This document shows, in pieces, positions 16,634 to 26,320 of a DNA stretch of 56,097 nt. The stretch is from positions 1 through 56,097 of the forward strand of contig JAJYCS010000005.1 in assembly GCA_021778115.1 (NCBI GenBank). The letters are read 5' to 3'. The first letter of the stretch is position 1. Each line of letters starts with the position of its first letter. Below the pieces are notes generated by a model, which made no database searches, had not been told where the DNA came from, and saw only the letters and a program-made list of their open reading frames with translations. The translations under genes and the position numbers were made by a program. Source of the stretch: Deltaproteobacteria bacterium (lineage in GTDB: Bacteria > Desulfobacterota > Desulfuromonadia > Geobacterales > Pseudopelobacteraceae).

Positions 16634-17262
16634 GGCTCACCGCCGGCGCCATCACGGCCATCGTCTTCGATCTGGACGGCACCCTCTACGTAAGCGCCCC
16701 TCTGGAAGAGGCCATCGGACGTTCGGCGGCACGCTATGCCGGGGAACTGCTGGGGACGACGGCCGATGCGGGGGGACAACGGTTGATGGAGGTACGTCAG
16801 CGGCTCACTGATGAACGGGGCACCCTCCAGACCCTGGCGGTGGCCATTGAGACCATCGGCGGCACGGTGTCGGAACTGCACCGCCGCTTTGCCGCCGAGA
16901 TCGACCCCCGCCCCTATCTCCGCCCCGATCCTCGGGTAAACAACCTGCTAAACGGGCTGGGACGCCGGTACACCTGCTGGCTCCTGACCAACAACAACCG
17001 GACCCTGACCACCAAGATCCTGGCGGCCCTGGCAGTCCCCGAGGTCTTCCACCGGGTGATCACCATCAACGACACCTGGCGTCCCAAACCGGACGAGACG
17101 GTGCTGGACCGGCTGCTGGAAGAGCTGTCCCGCCCACCGGACCAGGTGTTGTTTGTCGGGGACCGTTACGATATCGATCTACGCCTGCCGGCCGACCGCG
17201 GCTGTCCGGTGCTGCTTACCCGAACCGTCGACGAACTCATGGCCCTGGAGGCCCTGCTCTGA
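16630..17262 (+). CDS. HAD-family hydrolase
   Basis: A 210-residue haloacid dehalogenase-type phosphatase. Motif I is FDLDGT with Asp14 (nucleophile) and Asp16; motif II is LLTNNN; the motif III lysine is in RPKPDE; motif IV is VGDRYDID. An alpha-helical cap lies between motifs I and II, as in phosphoglycolate phosphatase-like enzymes. The substrate cannot be told from sequence. ATG 16630 overlaps the stop of the methyltransferase gene by four bases. Confidence 0.9.
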   Translation: MRLTAGAITAIVFDLDGTLYVSAPLEEAIGRSAARYAGELLGTTADAGGQRLMEVRQRLTDERGTLQTLAVAIETIGGTVSELHRRFAAEIDPRPYLRPDPRVNNLLNGLGRRYTCWLLTNNNRTLTTKILAALAVPEVFHRVITINDTWRPKPDETVLDRLLEELSRPPDQVLFVGDRYDIDLRLPADRGCPVLLTRTVDELMALEALL

Positions 17263-17294
17263 AACCGTACCGACACCCACAAGGAGAACCGATC

Positions 17295-17744
17295 ATGTCA
17301 GACGCCAAGGCTGTGCTTGACGCCGTTATGCAGGCCATCGAGCTGGAGAAGGAGACCTTCGATTTCTACACCCGTGCCGCCCATAAGACCTTCAACCCGG
17401 AGGGGAAACGGATCTTCACCTGGCTGGCCAAGACCGAGGAGGTCCACTACCTGCAGCTGACCGAGCTGTACAACTCCCTGCACACCGGAGGGCAGTGGGT
17501 CTTCTACGGTGGCGCCACCATCAGTCTGGAGCCGTCCGATCCGACCACGGCGGTAACCTTCGATACCGATGACCATGCCGCCCTTACCATCGCCCTGGAG
17601 ATCGAACAACGGGGCCTTGACTATTACAACCGTCTCCTGGCCCAGACCACCGACCCCGACGGCCGCAGCACCCTGGAAACCCTGCGCCGTGAAGAAGAAG
17701 AGCATATCCGCCTCATCCGCGAACGCCTGGGACAACCGGCCTAA
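17295..17744 (+). CDS. Ferritin-like/rubrerythrin-type di-iron protein
   Basis: A 149-residue four-helix protein of the ferritin-like superfamily. Di-iron ligand motifs are visible: an early Glu in AIELEKETFDFY, EEVHYLQL, a second-half Glu in ALEIEQRGLDYY, and REEEEHIRLI. There is no rubredoxin domain, so it is an erythrin rather than a full rubrerythrin. Such proteins reduce peroxide or store and sense iron in anaerobes. AAGGAG precedes the ATG. It lies just before the haem chemoreceptor and hemerythrin block, so it fits an oxidative-stress setting. Confidence 0.88.
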   Translation: MSDAKAVLDAVMQAIELEKETFDFYTRAAHKTFNPEGKRIFTWLAKTEEVHYLQLTELYNSLHTGGQWVFYGGATISLEPSDPTTAVTFDTDDHAALTIALEIEQRGLDYYNRLLAQTTDPDGRSTLETLRREEEEHIRLIRERLGQPA

Positions 17745-17763
17745 CCGTCCGGTATCAAAGGGC

Positions 17764-17792
17764 TTGATTTTTAGACGCGGGTTTGGTTTACT
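17764..17792 (+). promoter_or_regulatory. Possible promoter of the chemoreceptor gene
   Basis: TTGATT at 17764-17769 and TTTACT at 17787-17792 with a 17-base spacer, about 60 bases upstream of the receptor start. The match is moderate. Confidence 0.35.
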
Positions 17793-17855
17793 GCAGTGCG
17801 TCCTGCGCAACCCGGTCAACACTGCGATCCGTCCCTTTCCGTGGAGGTGTTACCA

Positions 17856-19961
17856 ATGTTTCGTGTCCGTCTAACTGCCAAGGTGCTCATCGCCATCGCC
17901 GTTACCCTCTCCATCGGCTTTGCCTGCCTGGGTGTCTTGAGTCTCTACCTCTCCTACAACGCCATCCTCGACCTCCAGAAGAGCAATACCCGCCTGGCCG
18001 CCAACAGCGTGATCCACGATGTGGTGGAGCTGATGATGAAGGGGGATCTGGCGGCATACGACAGCTACGTCGCCAATCTGGTGAAACAGGGGGGTGCGGT
18101 GCAGGTGCAGCTCTGCAACGCCGACGGTCAGGACTACAAGACCAAGGAGCCGTGCCGTGAGATGCAGCAGGCCCTTGCCGCCGGCGCCCCCAGCGAGGGG
18201 ACCGAGACCCTGGGGGATCAGCAGGTGCTGCGCCTGGCGACCCCGCTCCCCAATGAGGCCCGCTGCTCCGCCTGTCACCCCAACGGCGGCAAGTTTCTGG
18301 GGGGGCTGCAGCTGACGGTCTCCGTCGAGCAGGGGGTTGCCAAGGCGAAACGGCTGGCCGTCATCCTCACCGCTGTCGGTCTCCTCTTTTTCTTCCTCAT
18401 CATCGGCGTCCTCTACCTGCTGATCTCCCGCCTGGTGGTGCGGCCGATCCGTGAGCTCTCCACCCAGGTAGAGGATATCGCCAAGGGCGAAGGGGACCTG
18501 ACCAAGGTCCTGCCGGTGCACTCCGAAGATGAGATCGGCCACCTGGCCGGCGAGGTGAACCACCTCACCCAGACTATCCGTGAGATCATCTCTTCCCTCT
18601 ATCAGCAGGCCTGCCATCTCGGGGGACATACCTGCGAGCTGGCCAACGCCACCGACCGGATCGCTAAAGAGATGCAGCAGCAGATGGAACACGCCGAGAC
18701 CGTGGCCACCGCCGCCGACGAACTGGCCAGCACCATCCACAACGTGGCCGACAACACCAACCAGGCGGTAGACCTCTCCGCCAGCGTCGATACGGCAGCC
18801 ACCACCGGGCTCACCGTGGTGCAGGAGACCTGGGAGTGCATGACCAGCATCACCCAAAGCGTTGAATCCACCCTGGAAGGGATCGCCGAACTGGAACGTT
18901 CCTCCTCCAGCATCGGCGATATGCTCTCCCTGATCGAGGATATTGCCGACCAGACCAACTTGTTGGCACTGAATGCCGCCATCGAGGCGGCACGGGCCGG
19001 CGAGGCGGGCCGCGGGTTTGCCGTGGTGGCCGACGAAGTCCGCTCACTGGCGGAAAAGACCACCAAGTCCACCAAGGAGATCGAGCGGATCGTGGCCAAG
19101 ATCCAGCAGGAGAGCAGTCGGGCCGCGGCCAGCATTCGCAGGGAAAACGATCTGGTGAGGACCGGCCTGCTGCAGGCCGAGGAGGCCCGTCGCCAACTGG
19201 AGGAGATCAAGAACTGCGCCCACGGTTCCCGCATGATGAGCGAGATGATCGCCGTGGCCACCTCCGAGCAGAGTACCGTCACCGGCGAGATCTCGGCCAA
19301 GATTCACCACATCTCCGATGCCTCCCACGGCACCAACCATATGATGAAGGTGAACAGCGAGACCTTTGCCAGCTTCGCCGACACCGTGGAGGAGATCTAC
19401 GCCACTGTGGGGCGGTTCTCGGTGGGAAACTACCACGATCAGGTGAAGGGGTACGCCAAGGAACTTCTGGAAGGGGTCCAGACCGCCATCACCGAGGCAC
19501 TCAGAACCGGCACCATCACCGAGTCCGACCTCTTCGACCGCAACTATCAGCCGTACCCGAAGAAGACCGATCCGCCCAAGTTCACCACCCGTTTCGACGC
19601 CTTCTTCGACCGGGTCATCTCCCCCCTGCAGGAAGCGATCGTCAACCGGGACAGCCAGCTGGCCTACGCCATCTGTTTCGACGACCACGCCTACGTGCCG
19701 ACCCACAACCTGCGGGTCAGCAAACCCCTCACCGGCGACCTCGAGGTGGACAAGGTAAACAACCGGACCAAACGGTTCTTCAACGATAACACCGGGACGC
19801 GTGGGGCCAAAAACACCCAGGGGGTACTGCTCCAGACCTATCGCCGCGATACCGGCGAGATCCTGAACGATCTGTCAGTGCCGATCTTCATCAACGGCCG
19901 CCACTGGGGTGGGATCCGGTTCGGCTACAAGGCCCCCTGCACCCTGAGCACCCTTAAATAA
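17856..19961 (+). CDS. Methyl-accepting chemotaxis protein with CxxCH haem motif and C-terminal sensor domain
   Basis: A 701-residue receptor. The start at 17856 follows GGAGGTG. Transmembrane helices lie at about residues 8-30 and 168-190, with a small periplasmic domain between them. That domain ends in [11 protein letters not shown], a CxxCH motif (Cys137, Cys140, His141) that would attach haem c in the periplasm. HAMP follows (about 190-245) and then the cytoplasmic signalling region with the hairpin tip [19 protein letters not shown]. The last 160 residues ([11 protein letters not shown] to [10 protein letters not shown]) form an extra cytoplasmic domain seen in some alphaproteobacterial and deltaproteobacterial receptors. 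The protein could therefore sense redox or gas ligands outside and something else inside. No cheA or cheW lies nearby, and the hemerythrin gene follows 46 bases later. Confidence 0.92.
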   Translation: MFRVRLTAKVLIAIAVTLSIGFACLGVLSLYLSYNAILDLQKSNTRLAANSVIHDVVELMMKGDLAAYDSYVANLVKQGGAVQVQLCNADGQDYKTKEPCREMQQALAAGAPSEGTETLGDQQVLRLATPLPNEARCSACHPNGGKFLGGLQLTVSVEQGVAKAKRLAVILTAVGLLFFFLIIGVLYLLISRLVVRPIRELSTQVEDIAKGEGDLTKVLPVHSEDEIGHLAGEVNHLTQTIREIISSLYQQACHLGGHTCELANATDRIAKEMQQQMEHAETVATAADELASTIHNVADNTNQAVDLSASVDTAATTGLTVVQETWECMTSITQSVESTLEGIAELERSSSSIGDMLSLIEDIADQTNLLALNAAIEAARAGEAGRGFAVVADEVRSLAEKTTKSTKEIERIVAKIQQESSRAAASIRRENDLVRTGLLQAEEARRQLEEIKNCAHGSRMMSEMIAVATSEQSTVTGEISAKIHHISDASHGTNHMMKVNSETFASFADTVEEIYATVGRFSVGNYHDQVKGYAKELLEGVQTAITEALRTGTITESDLFDRNYQPYPKKTDPPKFTTRFDAFFDRVISPLQEAIVNRDSQLAYAICFDDHAYVPTHNLRVSKPLTGDLEVDKVNNRTKRFFNDNTGTRGAKNTQGVLLQTYRRDTGEILNDLSVPIFINGRHWGGIRFGYKAPCTLSTLK

Positions 19962-20007
19962 CCCACGAAGAAACCGGCGCCACACCGCGCCCGAAAGGAA
20001 CAACGCC

Positions 20008-20415
20008 ATGCCGTTACTACTCTGGGGACCGATGCTTGAGGTGGGAGTCAAGGAGATCGACAACCAGCACCGCAAACTGGTGGACCTGGCCAATGAACTG
20101 GCTGACGCCCTCAAATCGGGGCATGGCAAAGAGGTGCTGGGCAAGATCCTGACGGAGCTGGTCCGCTACACCCAGACCCACTTCACCACTGAAGAGCGGC
20201 TCATGGACCAGCATAAGTACCCTGCCGCCGCCGATCACAAGCAACTGCACAAGGAGCTGGTCAAGACCGTTACTGACTTCAAGGGAAAGTTCGACCGAGG
20301 TGATGCCTCCCTCACCGATGATCTCATGAACTTCCTCCGGGACTGGCTCACCAAGCATATCATGAATATCGACAAGGCCCTGGCTCGGGATCTGAAGGGC
20401 AAAGGGGTGGCGTAA
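20008..20415 (+). CDS. Bacteriohemerythrin
   Basis: A 135-residue single-domain hemerythrin that binds oxygen with a non-haem di-iron site. All seven ligands are present: His21 (DNQHRKL), His58 and Glu62 (HFTTEE), His77 and His81 (HKQLH), His117 and Asp122 (HIMNID). No membrane segment or signal sequence is visible, so it is cytoplasmic. It lies between the haem-type chemoreceptor and a phosphatase/kinase fusion, so it could deliver, buffer or report oxygen for that signalling group. The start at 20008 has AAAGGAAC upstream. Confidence 0.95.
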   Translation: MPLLLWGPMLEVGVKEIDNQHRKLVDLANELADALKSGHGKEVLGKILTELVRYTQTHFTTEERLMDQHKYPAAADHKQLHKELVKTVTDFKGKFDRGDASLTDDLMNFLRDWLTKHIMNIDKALARDLKGKGVA

Positions 20416-20436
20416 CCCGCTCGAGGTACTGATTGT

Positions 20437-22107
20437 ATGCTGGATGAAACGCTGGCCCCCTACACCCGTGACCTGACCCTCCTGTACGTGGAGGACGATC
20501 CGGTGAGCCAGCTGCTGATCAAAACCCTCATGCAGGGGCAGTTCCGCCGCATACTGCAGGCCAAGAGCGGCGCCGAAGGGCTGCGTACCTATGCAGAGGA
20601 GCACCCCGACATCATCCTCACCGATCTCTCCATGCCCGGCATGGACGGCATCAGCATGCTCCGGGAGATCCGCGCCACGGACCAGAAGACGCCGGTGCTG
20701 CTGATGACCGCATCCCTCGACCACCTGGAACTGGCCGAGGCGGTCAACCTGGGGGTCTCGAAGTTCGTGGCAAAGCCGCTGCAGCTTGAGCGGCTGAACC
20801 GATCGCTGGCGCAGGTGGCGCGGGAGATCGCCCTAGAGCGCCTGGCCAGGCAGGCGGCGGCCCAGGAGATGGAACTCCTCCGGTTCCGCGACCGCTACCA
20901 CTCACGTCAACAGGAACTGGCCCAACGGAAGGAACAACAGATCAACCGCAACGAGCTGGCGGGGCTCTTTCTGCCGATGCCGGGGGATGACGAGACCGGC
21001 TGCGTCGTCGAGCTGCTGCACCGGCCGAAGGATATCATGTCGGGCGACAGCTACACCCTCCGCCTGCTCCCCGACGGCCGTCCCTGCCTTTTTATGGCCG
21101 ATGCCATGGGCTGTGGCCTCTCCGCCTCGGTCACCTCCATGCTGGCCACCGCCTACGTCAACCACCTGCTGGATGAAGCCCCCCCGGACGATCTGCCGCA
21201 GCTGGTCATACGGACCATCGACTACCTGCAGCGCAACCTCCTCGACGACGAGGTCTTCAGCTGCCTCTTCGCCCTCCCCGATCCCGACGGGTCCCGGCTT
21301 TCCCTGGCGCTGTTCGGCGTCCCGCCGCTACTGTTGCTGCGGCATGGCCTGGTGGAGCGGGTAACCGGGGCCAACCCGCCCCTCTCCTCTTTTGCGACGC
21401 CCCCCCGCTTCCACAGCCTCCCCCTTGACGGGGTGACCGACCTGCTGTTCAGCACCGATGGACTCATGGATGCCCCCGCCGGTGATCATCCCTACCGGCA
21501 GCAGGTAGACCGTGATTTTGCCGCAACCGGCAGCGTGGCAGCGCTGTGGCGACGTTTCCAGGCCGCCTGTCCGGATGCCGACGACGACTGCACCGTTGTC
21601 CGGCTGCACCGCACCGCCAGCGCCGGGCAGACCGCCCGCCTCGACATCGCCGATGTCGGCAGCCTGGCCGGTATCGCCCAGCTCCAGCAGCGAGCCGCCG
21701 CCTTCCTCACCGCAGGCCGTGTTGCGCGCCAGGATCGTGAACAGCTGGAACTGGCCTTGGGGGAACTCCTGATGAACGCCTTCGAGCACGGCTGCCTGGG
21801 ACTTGGCCCGGCCAAATCCCAACGGATGTTGGACGGCAGCTACGAGGCCCTGCTGGGGGCCGCCAGTGCCCAGCGGGACTTGACGATCACGCTGCGGGGC
21901 CGGATCGCAGAACGGGGAGCGGATCTCTCGGTCTGGTTTGACCTGCAAGACCCTGGCGAGGGCTATGCCCCCCCGCCACACGCAGAGGCAGGGGCACTCT
22001 GCGGGCGGGGGCTCAAGATGGCGGCACAGTCGGTTGATCTGCTGGCGCGCACCGCCAGGGGGAACCGGGTGGTAATCCGAAAAACCGTTGGGAGGGAACG
22101 ACCATGA
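20437..22107 (+). CDS. Receiver-SpoIIE phosphatase-HATPase kinase fusion
   Basis: A 556-residue partner-switching regulator. Residues 1-125 are a receiver with phosphorylation site Asp63 (LTDLSMPGMDG) and Lys113. Residues about 175-385 are a PP2C/SpoIIE-type serine phosphatase (SGDSYT, ADAMGCGLSAS, STDGLMD). Residues about 405-550 are a GHKL anti-sigma-type kinase (ELALGELLMNAFEHG, DPGEGY, CGRGLKMA). Having phosphatase and kinase in one chain means it could both phosphorylate and dephosphorylate the STAS protein encoded next. The stop overlaps that gene's ATG by four bases. Phosphorylation by an upstream sensor, possibly through the Hpt protein two genes on, probably sets the balance. Confidence 0.9.
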   Translation: MLDETLAPYTRDLTLLYVEDDPVSQLLIKTLMQGQFRRILQAKSGAEGLRTYAEEHPDIILTDLSMPGMDGISMLREIRATDQKTPVLLMTASLDHLELAEAVNLGVSKFVAKPLQLERLNRSLAQVAREIALERLARQAAAQEMELLRFRDRYHSRQQELAQRKEQQINRNELAGLFLPMPGDDETGCVVELLHRPKDIMSGDSYTLRLLPDGRPCLFMADAMGCGLSASVTSMLATAYVNHLLDEAPPDDLPQLVIRTIDYLQRNLLDDEVFSCLFALPDPDGSRLSLALFGVPPLLLLRHGLVERVTGANPPLSSFATPPRFHSLPLDGVTDLLFSTDGLMDAPAGDHPYRQQVDRDFAATGSVAALWRRFQAACPDADDDCTVVRLHRTASAGQTARLDIADVGSLAGIAQLQQRAAAFLTAGRVARQDREQLELALGELLMNAFEHGCLGLGPAKSQRMLDGSYEALLGAASAQRDLTITLRGRIAERGADLSVWFDLQDPGEGYAPPPHAEAGALCGRGLKMAAQSVDLLARTARGNRVVIRKTVGRERP

Positions 22108-22397
22108 CCATCACCACAAGCGGCAGCAACGAACTGACCATTGACGACACCATCAAATCCATCGACGACTGCATCGCGCTGAAAGAGGCGGTAAACACCC
22201 TGTTGGCCGCCGGAAATCGGAGCCTCACCCTGCGGATCACAAACTCCTTCTCCCTGCCGTCGGCGGTCATCGGGTTTTTGATGAAGCTGGTCCGGCAGGA
22301 CCGGATCGTCCTGACCCTGCTGACCGGGGACCATCGGCTCTATGAGCTGCTGGAAGAGCTGCAGCTGGTGGAGCTGTTCGGGGTGCGCCCCCTGTGA
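22104..22397 (+). CDS. STAS-like anti-sigma factor antagonist
   Basis: A 97-residue protein that fits a divergent STAS domain. The segment LTLRITNSFSLPSAVIGFLMKL corresponds to the strand-loop-helix that carries the regulatory serine in SpoIIAA/RsbV; Ser50 or Ser53 is the likely phosphorylation site. It overlaps the phosphatase/kinase fusion gene by four bases, the classic partner-switch arrangement. What it binds in turn (an anti-sigma factor or another effector) is not encoded nearby. The assignment rests on context as much as on sequence. Confidence 0.75.
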   Translation: MTITTSGSNELTIDDTIKSIDDCIALKEAVNTLLAAGNRSLTLRITNSFSLPSAVIGFLMKLVRQDRIVLTLLTGDHRLYELLEELQLVELFGVRPL

Positions 22398-22459
22398 ACC
22401 GCCTTTCCCCTGCACCCGAAGCCGTTGCCCGCTACCGGTTGCAGTGAACGGAGATCGCC

Positions 22460-22828
22460 ATGGCAGAGCCCTTTCCCACCGCCGATGACCCTCTGGACCG
22501 CGACTACCTGGACCGCAACTACCTCGCACTGGGCTGCGCCGATGTCCTGGCCGATGTGGCGGTCATGTATCTGTCGAGCAGCGCCGAAAAACTATCGGCC
22601 CTCCATGGAGCGCTGTCGGACGGTCAGGGCGATCATGTTGCCCGGCTGGCCCATGGACTGAAGGGGGAATCCGGTTCCGTTGGGGCCAGGTTCGTCACCG
22701 CCCTGGCGGCCGCTCTCGAACAGAACGCCCGCCAGGGGGATCTGGCCGCCTGCCGGGAGGCCATGCCGGCCCTGGAACGGGAACTTGAGCGGGTGGGGAC
22801 GGTGCTGCGGGCGGAGTTCGGGGCGTGA
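22460..22828 (+). CDS. Hpt-domain histidine phosphotransfer protein
   Basis: A 122-residue helical protein with the Hpt signature RLAHGLKGESGSVGA, His65 being the predicted phosphorylated residue. Hpt proteins carry phosphate between receivers in multistep relays. It sits 62 bases after the STAS gene, and its last codon overlaps the ATG of glgA. It may pass phosphate to the receiver of the fusion protein at 20437, but this is inferred from position only. Confidence 0.85.
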   Translation: MAEPFPTADDPLDRDYLDRNYLALGCADVLADVAVMYLSSSAEKLSALHGALSDGQGDHVARLAHGLKGESGSVGARFVTALAAALEQNARQGDLAACREAMPALERELERVGTVLRAEFGA

Positions 22829-24336
22829 TGAAGCGGTTCAACCCCACCCCTACCCCCCCCCCTCAGCCGCTCCGGATCCTCTTCGCCGCCGCCGAGGCGG
22901 CCCCCTTTGCAAAGACCGGCGGTCTGGGGGAGGTGGTGGGCGACCTCCCCCGTTATCTGCACCGTCTGGGCCATGATGTCCGGGTGGTGCTCCCCCGCTA
23001 TTACAGCATCGATCCCGACCGTTACGGTCTGCGCCGTCTTCCCGGCGCCCTGGTGGTGCCGATGGGGATCATCGGCCCGATGTACTGCGGCGTCTGGGAG
23101 GGACGGCTCCCCAGAAGCGAGGTGCCGGTCTACTTCCTTGAACATGAAGGGCTCTACGGCAGGGACGGGATCTACGGGATCGACAACGTCGGTTTCCTGG
23201 ACAACGACAACCGCTTCGTCTTTCTCTCCAAGGCGACCCTGGAGCTCCCCAGGATGCTCGATTGGCAGCCGGACATCCTCCACGCCCACGATTGGCACAC
23301 CGCTGCCATCCCGGTACTGCTCAACACCAGCTACCGGGACGACCCGCTGGTGGGAAACGCCGCCTCCATCCTCAGTATTCACAATATGCAGCACCAGGGG
23401 ACCTTCTACCCTGGATTGATGGAGGTGCTGGATGTGGGGTGGGACCAGTTCACCTTTCTGGGCCTGGAACAGGACGACCGGGTAAACCTGCTCAAGGGGG
23501 GGCTCTACCACGCCACGCTGCTCAACACTGTCAGCCGTGGGTATGCCCAGGAGATCCAGACCCCTGCCTTCGGCTGGGGGCTGGAAGGGGTGGTCAGGGA
23601 GCGGGCCGCCGACCTGTACGGCATCCTGAACGGGGTGGAGTACGACGAGTGGGACCCGGCCACGGACCGGTATCTCCCGGCCACCTATACGGCCGCCGAT
23701 CTCTCCGGCAAGGCGATCTGCAAACGGGCCCTGCAGCGGCGCTTCGGCCTGCCGGAGCGGGACGACCTCCCCCTCTTCGGCGTGGTCTCCCGGATGGTCC
23801 CCCAGAAAGGGACCGACCTCCTGGCCGAGACCCTGCACCGGATACTGGAGCTGGAACTGCAACTCGTGGTGGTGGGGACCGGAGAACCCTGGGCCCACTT
23901 CTTCTTCGGCGGCATGGCCCACCGCCATCCTGACAAGATGGGCTGCTTTATCGGCTATGACAACCCCCTGGCCCACCTGGTAGAGGCCGGCGCCGATTTC
24001 TTCCTGATGCCGTCCGCCTTTGAACCATGCGGCCTGAACCAGATGTACTCCCTGGCCTACGGCACCCCGCCGATCGTGCGGGCCACCGGCGGCCTGGACG
24101 ACAGCGTCGAAAACTTCGACGAGGCCACCCTCGCCGGCGACGGCTTCAAGTTCTGGAGCCACAGCGCCGCCGCCCTGTACGACACCGTGGGGTGGGCCAC
24201 CTGGACCTTCTACCATAACCGGCGTGGCCTGGCGGCACTGCGCGCAAACGGTATGGCCAAACGCTTTACCTGGGAGAAGGCGGCAGAGAACTATGAGGGC
24301 CTGTATCGACAGGCCCTACGGAGGAGACGGGGGTGA
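22825..24336 (+). CDS. glgA: Glycogen synthase
   Basis: A 503-residue GT5 glycogen/starch synthase that extends alpha-1,4-glucan from ADP-glucose or UDP-glucose. The N-terminal substrate loop KTGGL is in FAKTGGLGEVVGDLP. The HDWHTA motif, NGVEYDEWDP, and the C-terminal LMPSAFEPCGLNQMYSLAYGT (with the conserved Glu) are all present. Length is near the usual 480-500, with a short Pro/Thr-rich start. It overlaps the Hpt gene by four bases and the following penicillin-binding protein gene by four bases. The GH57 enzyme at 5317 may act on its product. Confidence 0.95.
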   Translation: MMKRFNPTPTPPPQPLRILFAAAEAAPFAKTGGLGEVVGDLPRYLHRLGHDVRVVLPRYYSIDPDRYGLRRLPGALVVPMGIIGPMYCGVWEGRLPRSEVPVYFLEHEGLYGRDGIYGIDNVGFLDNDNRFVFLSKATLELPRMLDWQPDILHAHDWHTAAIPVLLNTSYRDDPLVGNAASILSIHNMQHQGTFYPGLMEVLDVGWDQFTFLGLEQDDRVNLLKGGLYHATLLNTVSRGYAQEIQTPAFGWGLEGVVRERAADLYGILNGVEYDEWDPATDRYLPATYTAADLSGKAICKRALQRRFGLPERDDLPLFGVVSRMVPQKGTDLLAETLHRILELELQLVVVGTGEPWAHFFFGGMAHRHPDKMGCFIGYDNPLAHLVEAGADFFLMPSAFEPCGLNQMYSLAYGTPPIVRATGGLDDSVENFDEATLAGDGFKFWSHSAAALYDTVGWATWTFYHNRRGLAALRANGMAKRFTWEKAAENYEGLYRQALRRRRG

Positions 24337-26285
24337 ACCGTCACAGCCTGTTCCAGCTAACCCTGCTTCTGCTGCTCCTGGCGGCCACGGCGGTATCGGC
24401 CGACGCCGCCGTTCAAGAGCCGTACCAGACCTACCCGACCCTCCCGACCGGCTACCGTTCCATCAGGGTCTTCGATCGCCAGCGGCGTTTTGTCGGCCGT
24501 CTGCTGCCGGAACAGCGCTATTGGGTCCCCTTGAACCGGATCCCTCTCTTCCTGCAAAAGGCGGTGGTGGCGGTGGAGGACTCCCGCTTCTACGAACATG
24601 GTGGCATCGACATCCGCGGCATCGCACGGGCCGCGGTCAAGGATCTGGTCACCGGCAGACTGGTCCAGGGTGGTTCCACCATCACCCAGCAGCTGATCAA
24701 GAACAAGTACCTCTCCAATGAGAAGTCCCTTGACCGAAAGATCAACGAGGGGCTTATGGCCATAGAATTCGAACGGAAGTACACCAAACAGCAGATACTG
24801 GAGATGTACTTAAACGAGATCTACTACGGCAATGGCGCCTGGGGGATTGCCCAGGCGGCCCGGATCTACTTCGACAAGAGCCCCGAAGAGCTGACCGATG
24901 CCGAATGCGTGCTCCTGGCCGGGATACCCAAAAATCCTGGCCGGTACAACCCCTTGGCCAAGCCGGCCGAGGTGGGGCAGCGCCGCGATATCGTCCTCAA
25001 ACGGATGCTGGAGGTAGGCGCCATCACCCCTCGCCAGTACCGGCAGGTGCGCAACCACCCGGCAGCGCCGATTCCGCCTGACCGGGCCCCCTACTATCTG
25101 GCCCTCCTGCGTGCCCAGCTCACCGAACGGTATGGAGCCGGTGTCATCGAACAGGGTGGGCTTGAGGTGACCGCCGCCCTGGATCTGCCGCTCCAACTGG
25201 CGGCCGAGAAGGCGATACGGACCGGTGTTGCCCGGATATCCCCCCAGCTGCAGGGGGCCCTGGTGGCCATCGATCCGGCAACCGGCGATCTGCTGGCCGC
25301 CGTTGGCGGCGTCGATTACCGGAAAAGCCCCTACAACCGGGCCGTGTATGCCAAGCGGCAACCCGGTTCGGCCATCAAGCCCCTCCTGTACGCCTTTGCC
25401 CTGGAACAGGGGGCCACCGCCGGGGACCTCTGGGACGACACACCGGTCTCCTATCCACGGGGTAACGGCCAGACCTGGCGCCCCCTGAACTACGACGGCC
25501 GGCGTCATGGCGTGCTCTCCCTGCGCCAGGCGCTGGCCACCTCCAACAACGTCATCGCGGTCAAGCTGCTGGATACGGTGGGGGCACCCGCCTTTGCTGA
25601 CTTTGCCGCCACGGTTGGCCTCCCACTCCGTCCCCCCCCCGATCTTTCCATGGCCCTGGGGACCGATGAGGTAACCCTGCACGACCTGGTGCTCGCCTAC
25701 GCCCCCCTGGACAACGGGGGCAACCGTGTCCAGTCCCGCAGCATCATCAGGATCTACGACACCTACCGGCACACCTGGCGTGAAGAACCGGTCCACAGCA
25801 CCCCGGTCCTCTCCCCGGCCAGCGCCTTTATCACCACCCAGATGATGCGGGATGTCCTCACCACCGGCACGGCCAAGGTGCTGCGCAGATTTGCCAGACG
25901 CTATCCAGCTGCCGGCAAGACCGGCACCACCAGCGACTACCACGACGCCTGGTTCATCGGCTACACCCCCCACCTCATGGCCGGCGTCTGGGTGGGCTAC
26001 GACCAGCCACGCTCTGGCGGCAGAGGGTTCACCGGCGGCGCCATCGCCGCCCCGATCTGGGAGCGGTTCATGCTGCCGGCCCTGGCGGGCAAGCCGATAA
26101 CGGACTTCGCCAAGCCGGATACGGTGCTCACCGTCAGCATCGACCCCGCCACCGGCCTCCTGGCGGCGCCGGACTGCCCCAGGAGACGGACGGAGTTCTA
26201 CGCCGCCGGCACCGAGCCCGGGGACTACTCTCCCTGCGGGTCGCCACCCGCCGCCCCCATACACCCCGACCTCACCACCCCGTAA
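24333..26285 (+). CDS. Class A penicillin-binding protein (transglycosylase/transpeptidase)
   Basis: A 650-residue bifunctional cell-wall enzyme starting with GTG at 24333, four bases inside glgA. A hydrophobic stretch at about residues 8-22 is the signal anchor. The GT51 transglycosylase has catalytic Glu82 in VEDSRFYEHGG and the QGGSTITQQL motif. The transpeptidase motifs are SxxK at Ser346-Lys349 (PGSAIKPL), SNN in ATSNNVIAV, and KTG at Lys529 (GKTGTTSDYHDAWF). It is short for PBP1a (often 750-850) and lacks a large insertion, resembling PBP1C or PBP2D-like forms. The C-terminal tail is Pro-rich. Confidence 0.93.
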   Translation: MNRHSLFQLTLLLLLLAATAVSADAAVQEPYQTYPTLPTGYRSIRVFDRQRRFVGRLLPEQRYWVPLNRIPLFLQKAVVAVEDSRFYEHGGIDIRGIARAAVKDLVTGRLVQGGSTITQQLIKNKYLSNEKSLDRKINEGLMAIEFERKYTKQQILEMYLNEIYYGNGAWGIAQAARIYFDKSPEELTDAECVLLAGIPKNPGRYNPLAKPAEVGQRRDIVLKRMLEVGAITPRQYRQVRNHPAAPIPPDRAPYYLALLRAQLTERYGAGVIEQGGLEVTAALDLPLQLAAEKAIRTGVARISPQLQGALVAIDPATGDLLAAVGGVDYRKSPYNRAVYAKRQPGSAIKPLLYAFALEQGATAGDLWDDTPVSYPRGNGQTWRPLNYDGRRHGVLSLRQALATSNNVIAVKLLDTVGAPAFADFAATVGLPLRPPPDLSMALGTDEVTLHDLVLAYAPLDNGGNRVQSRSIIRIYDTYRHTWREEPVHSTPVLSPASAFITTQMMRDVLTTGTAKVLRRFARRYPAAGKTGTTSDYHDAWFIGYTPHLMAGVWVGYDQPRSGGRGFTGGAIAAPIWERFMLPALAGKPITDFAKPDTVLTVSIDPATGLLAAPDCPRRRTEFYAAGTEPGDYSPCGSPPAAPIHPDLTTP

Positions 26286-26320
26286 CCCTGATCCGGTACG
26301 GGGAACCCAAGGGGGTTGCC

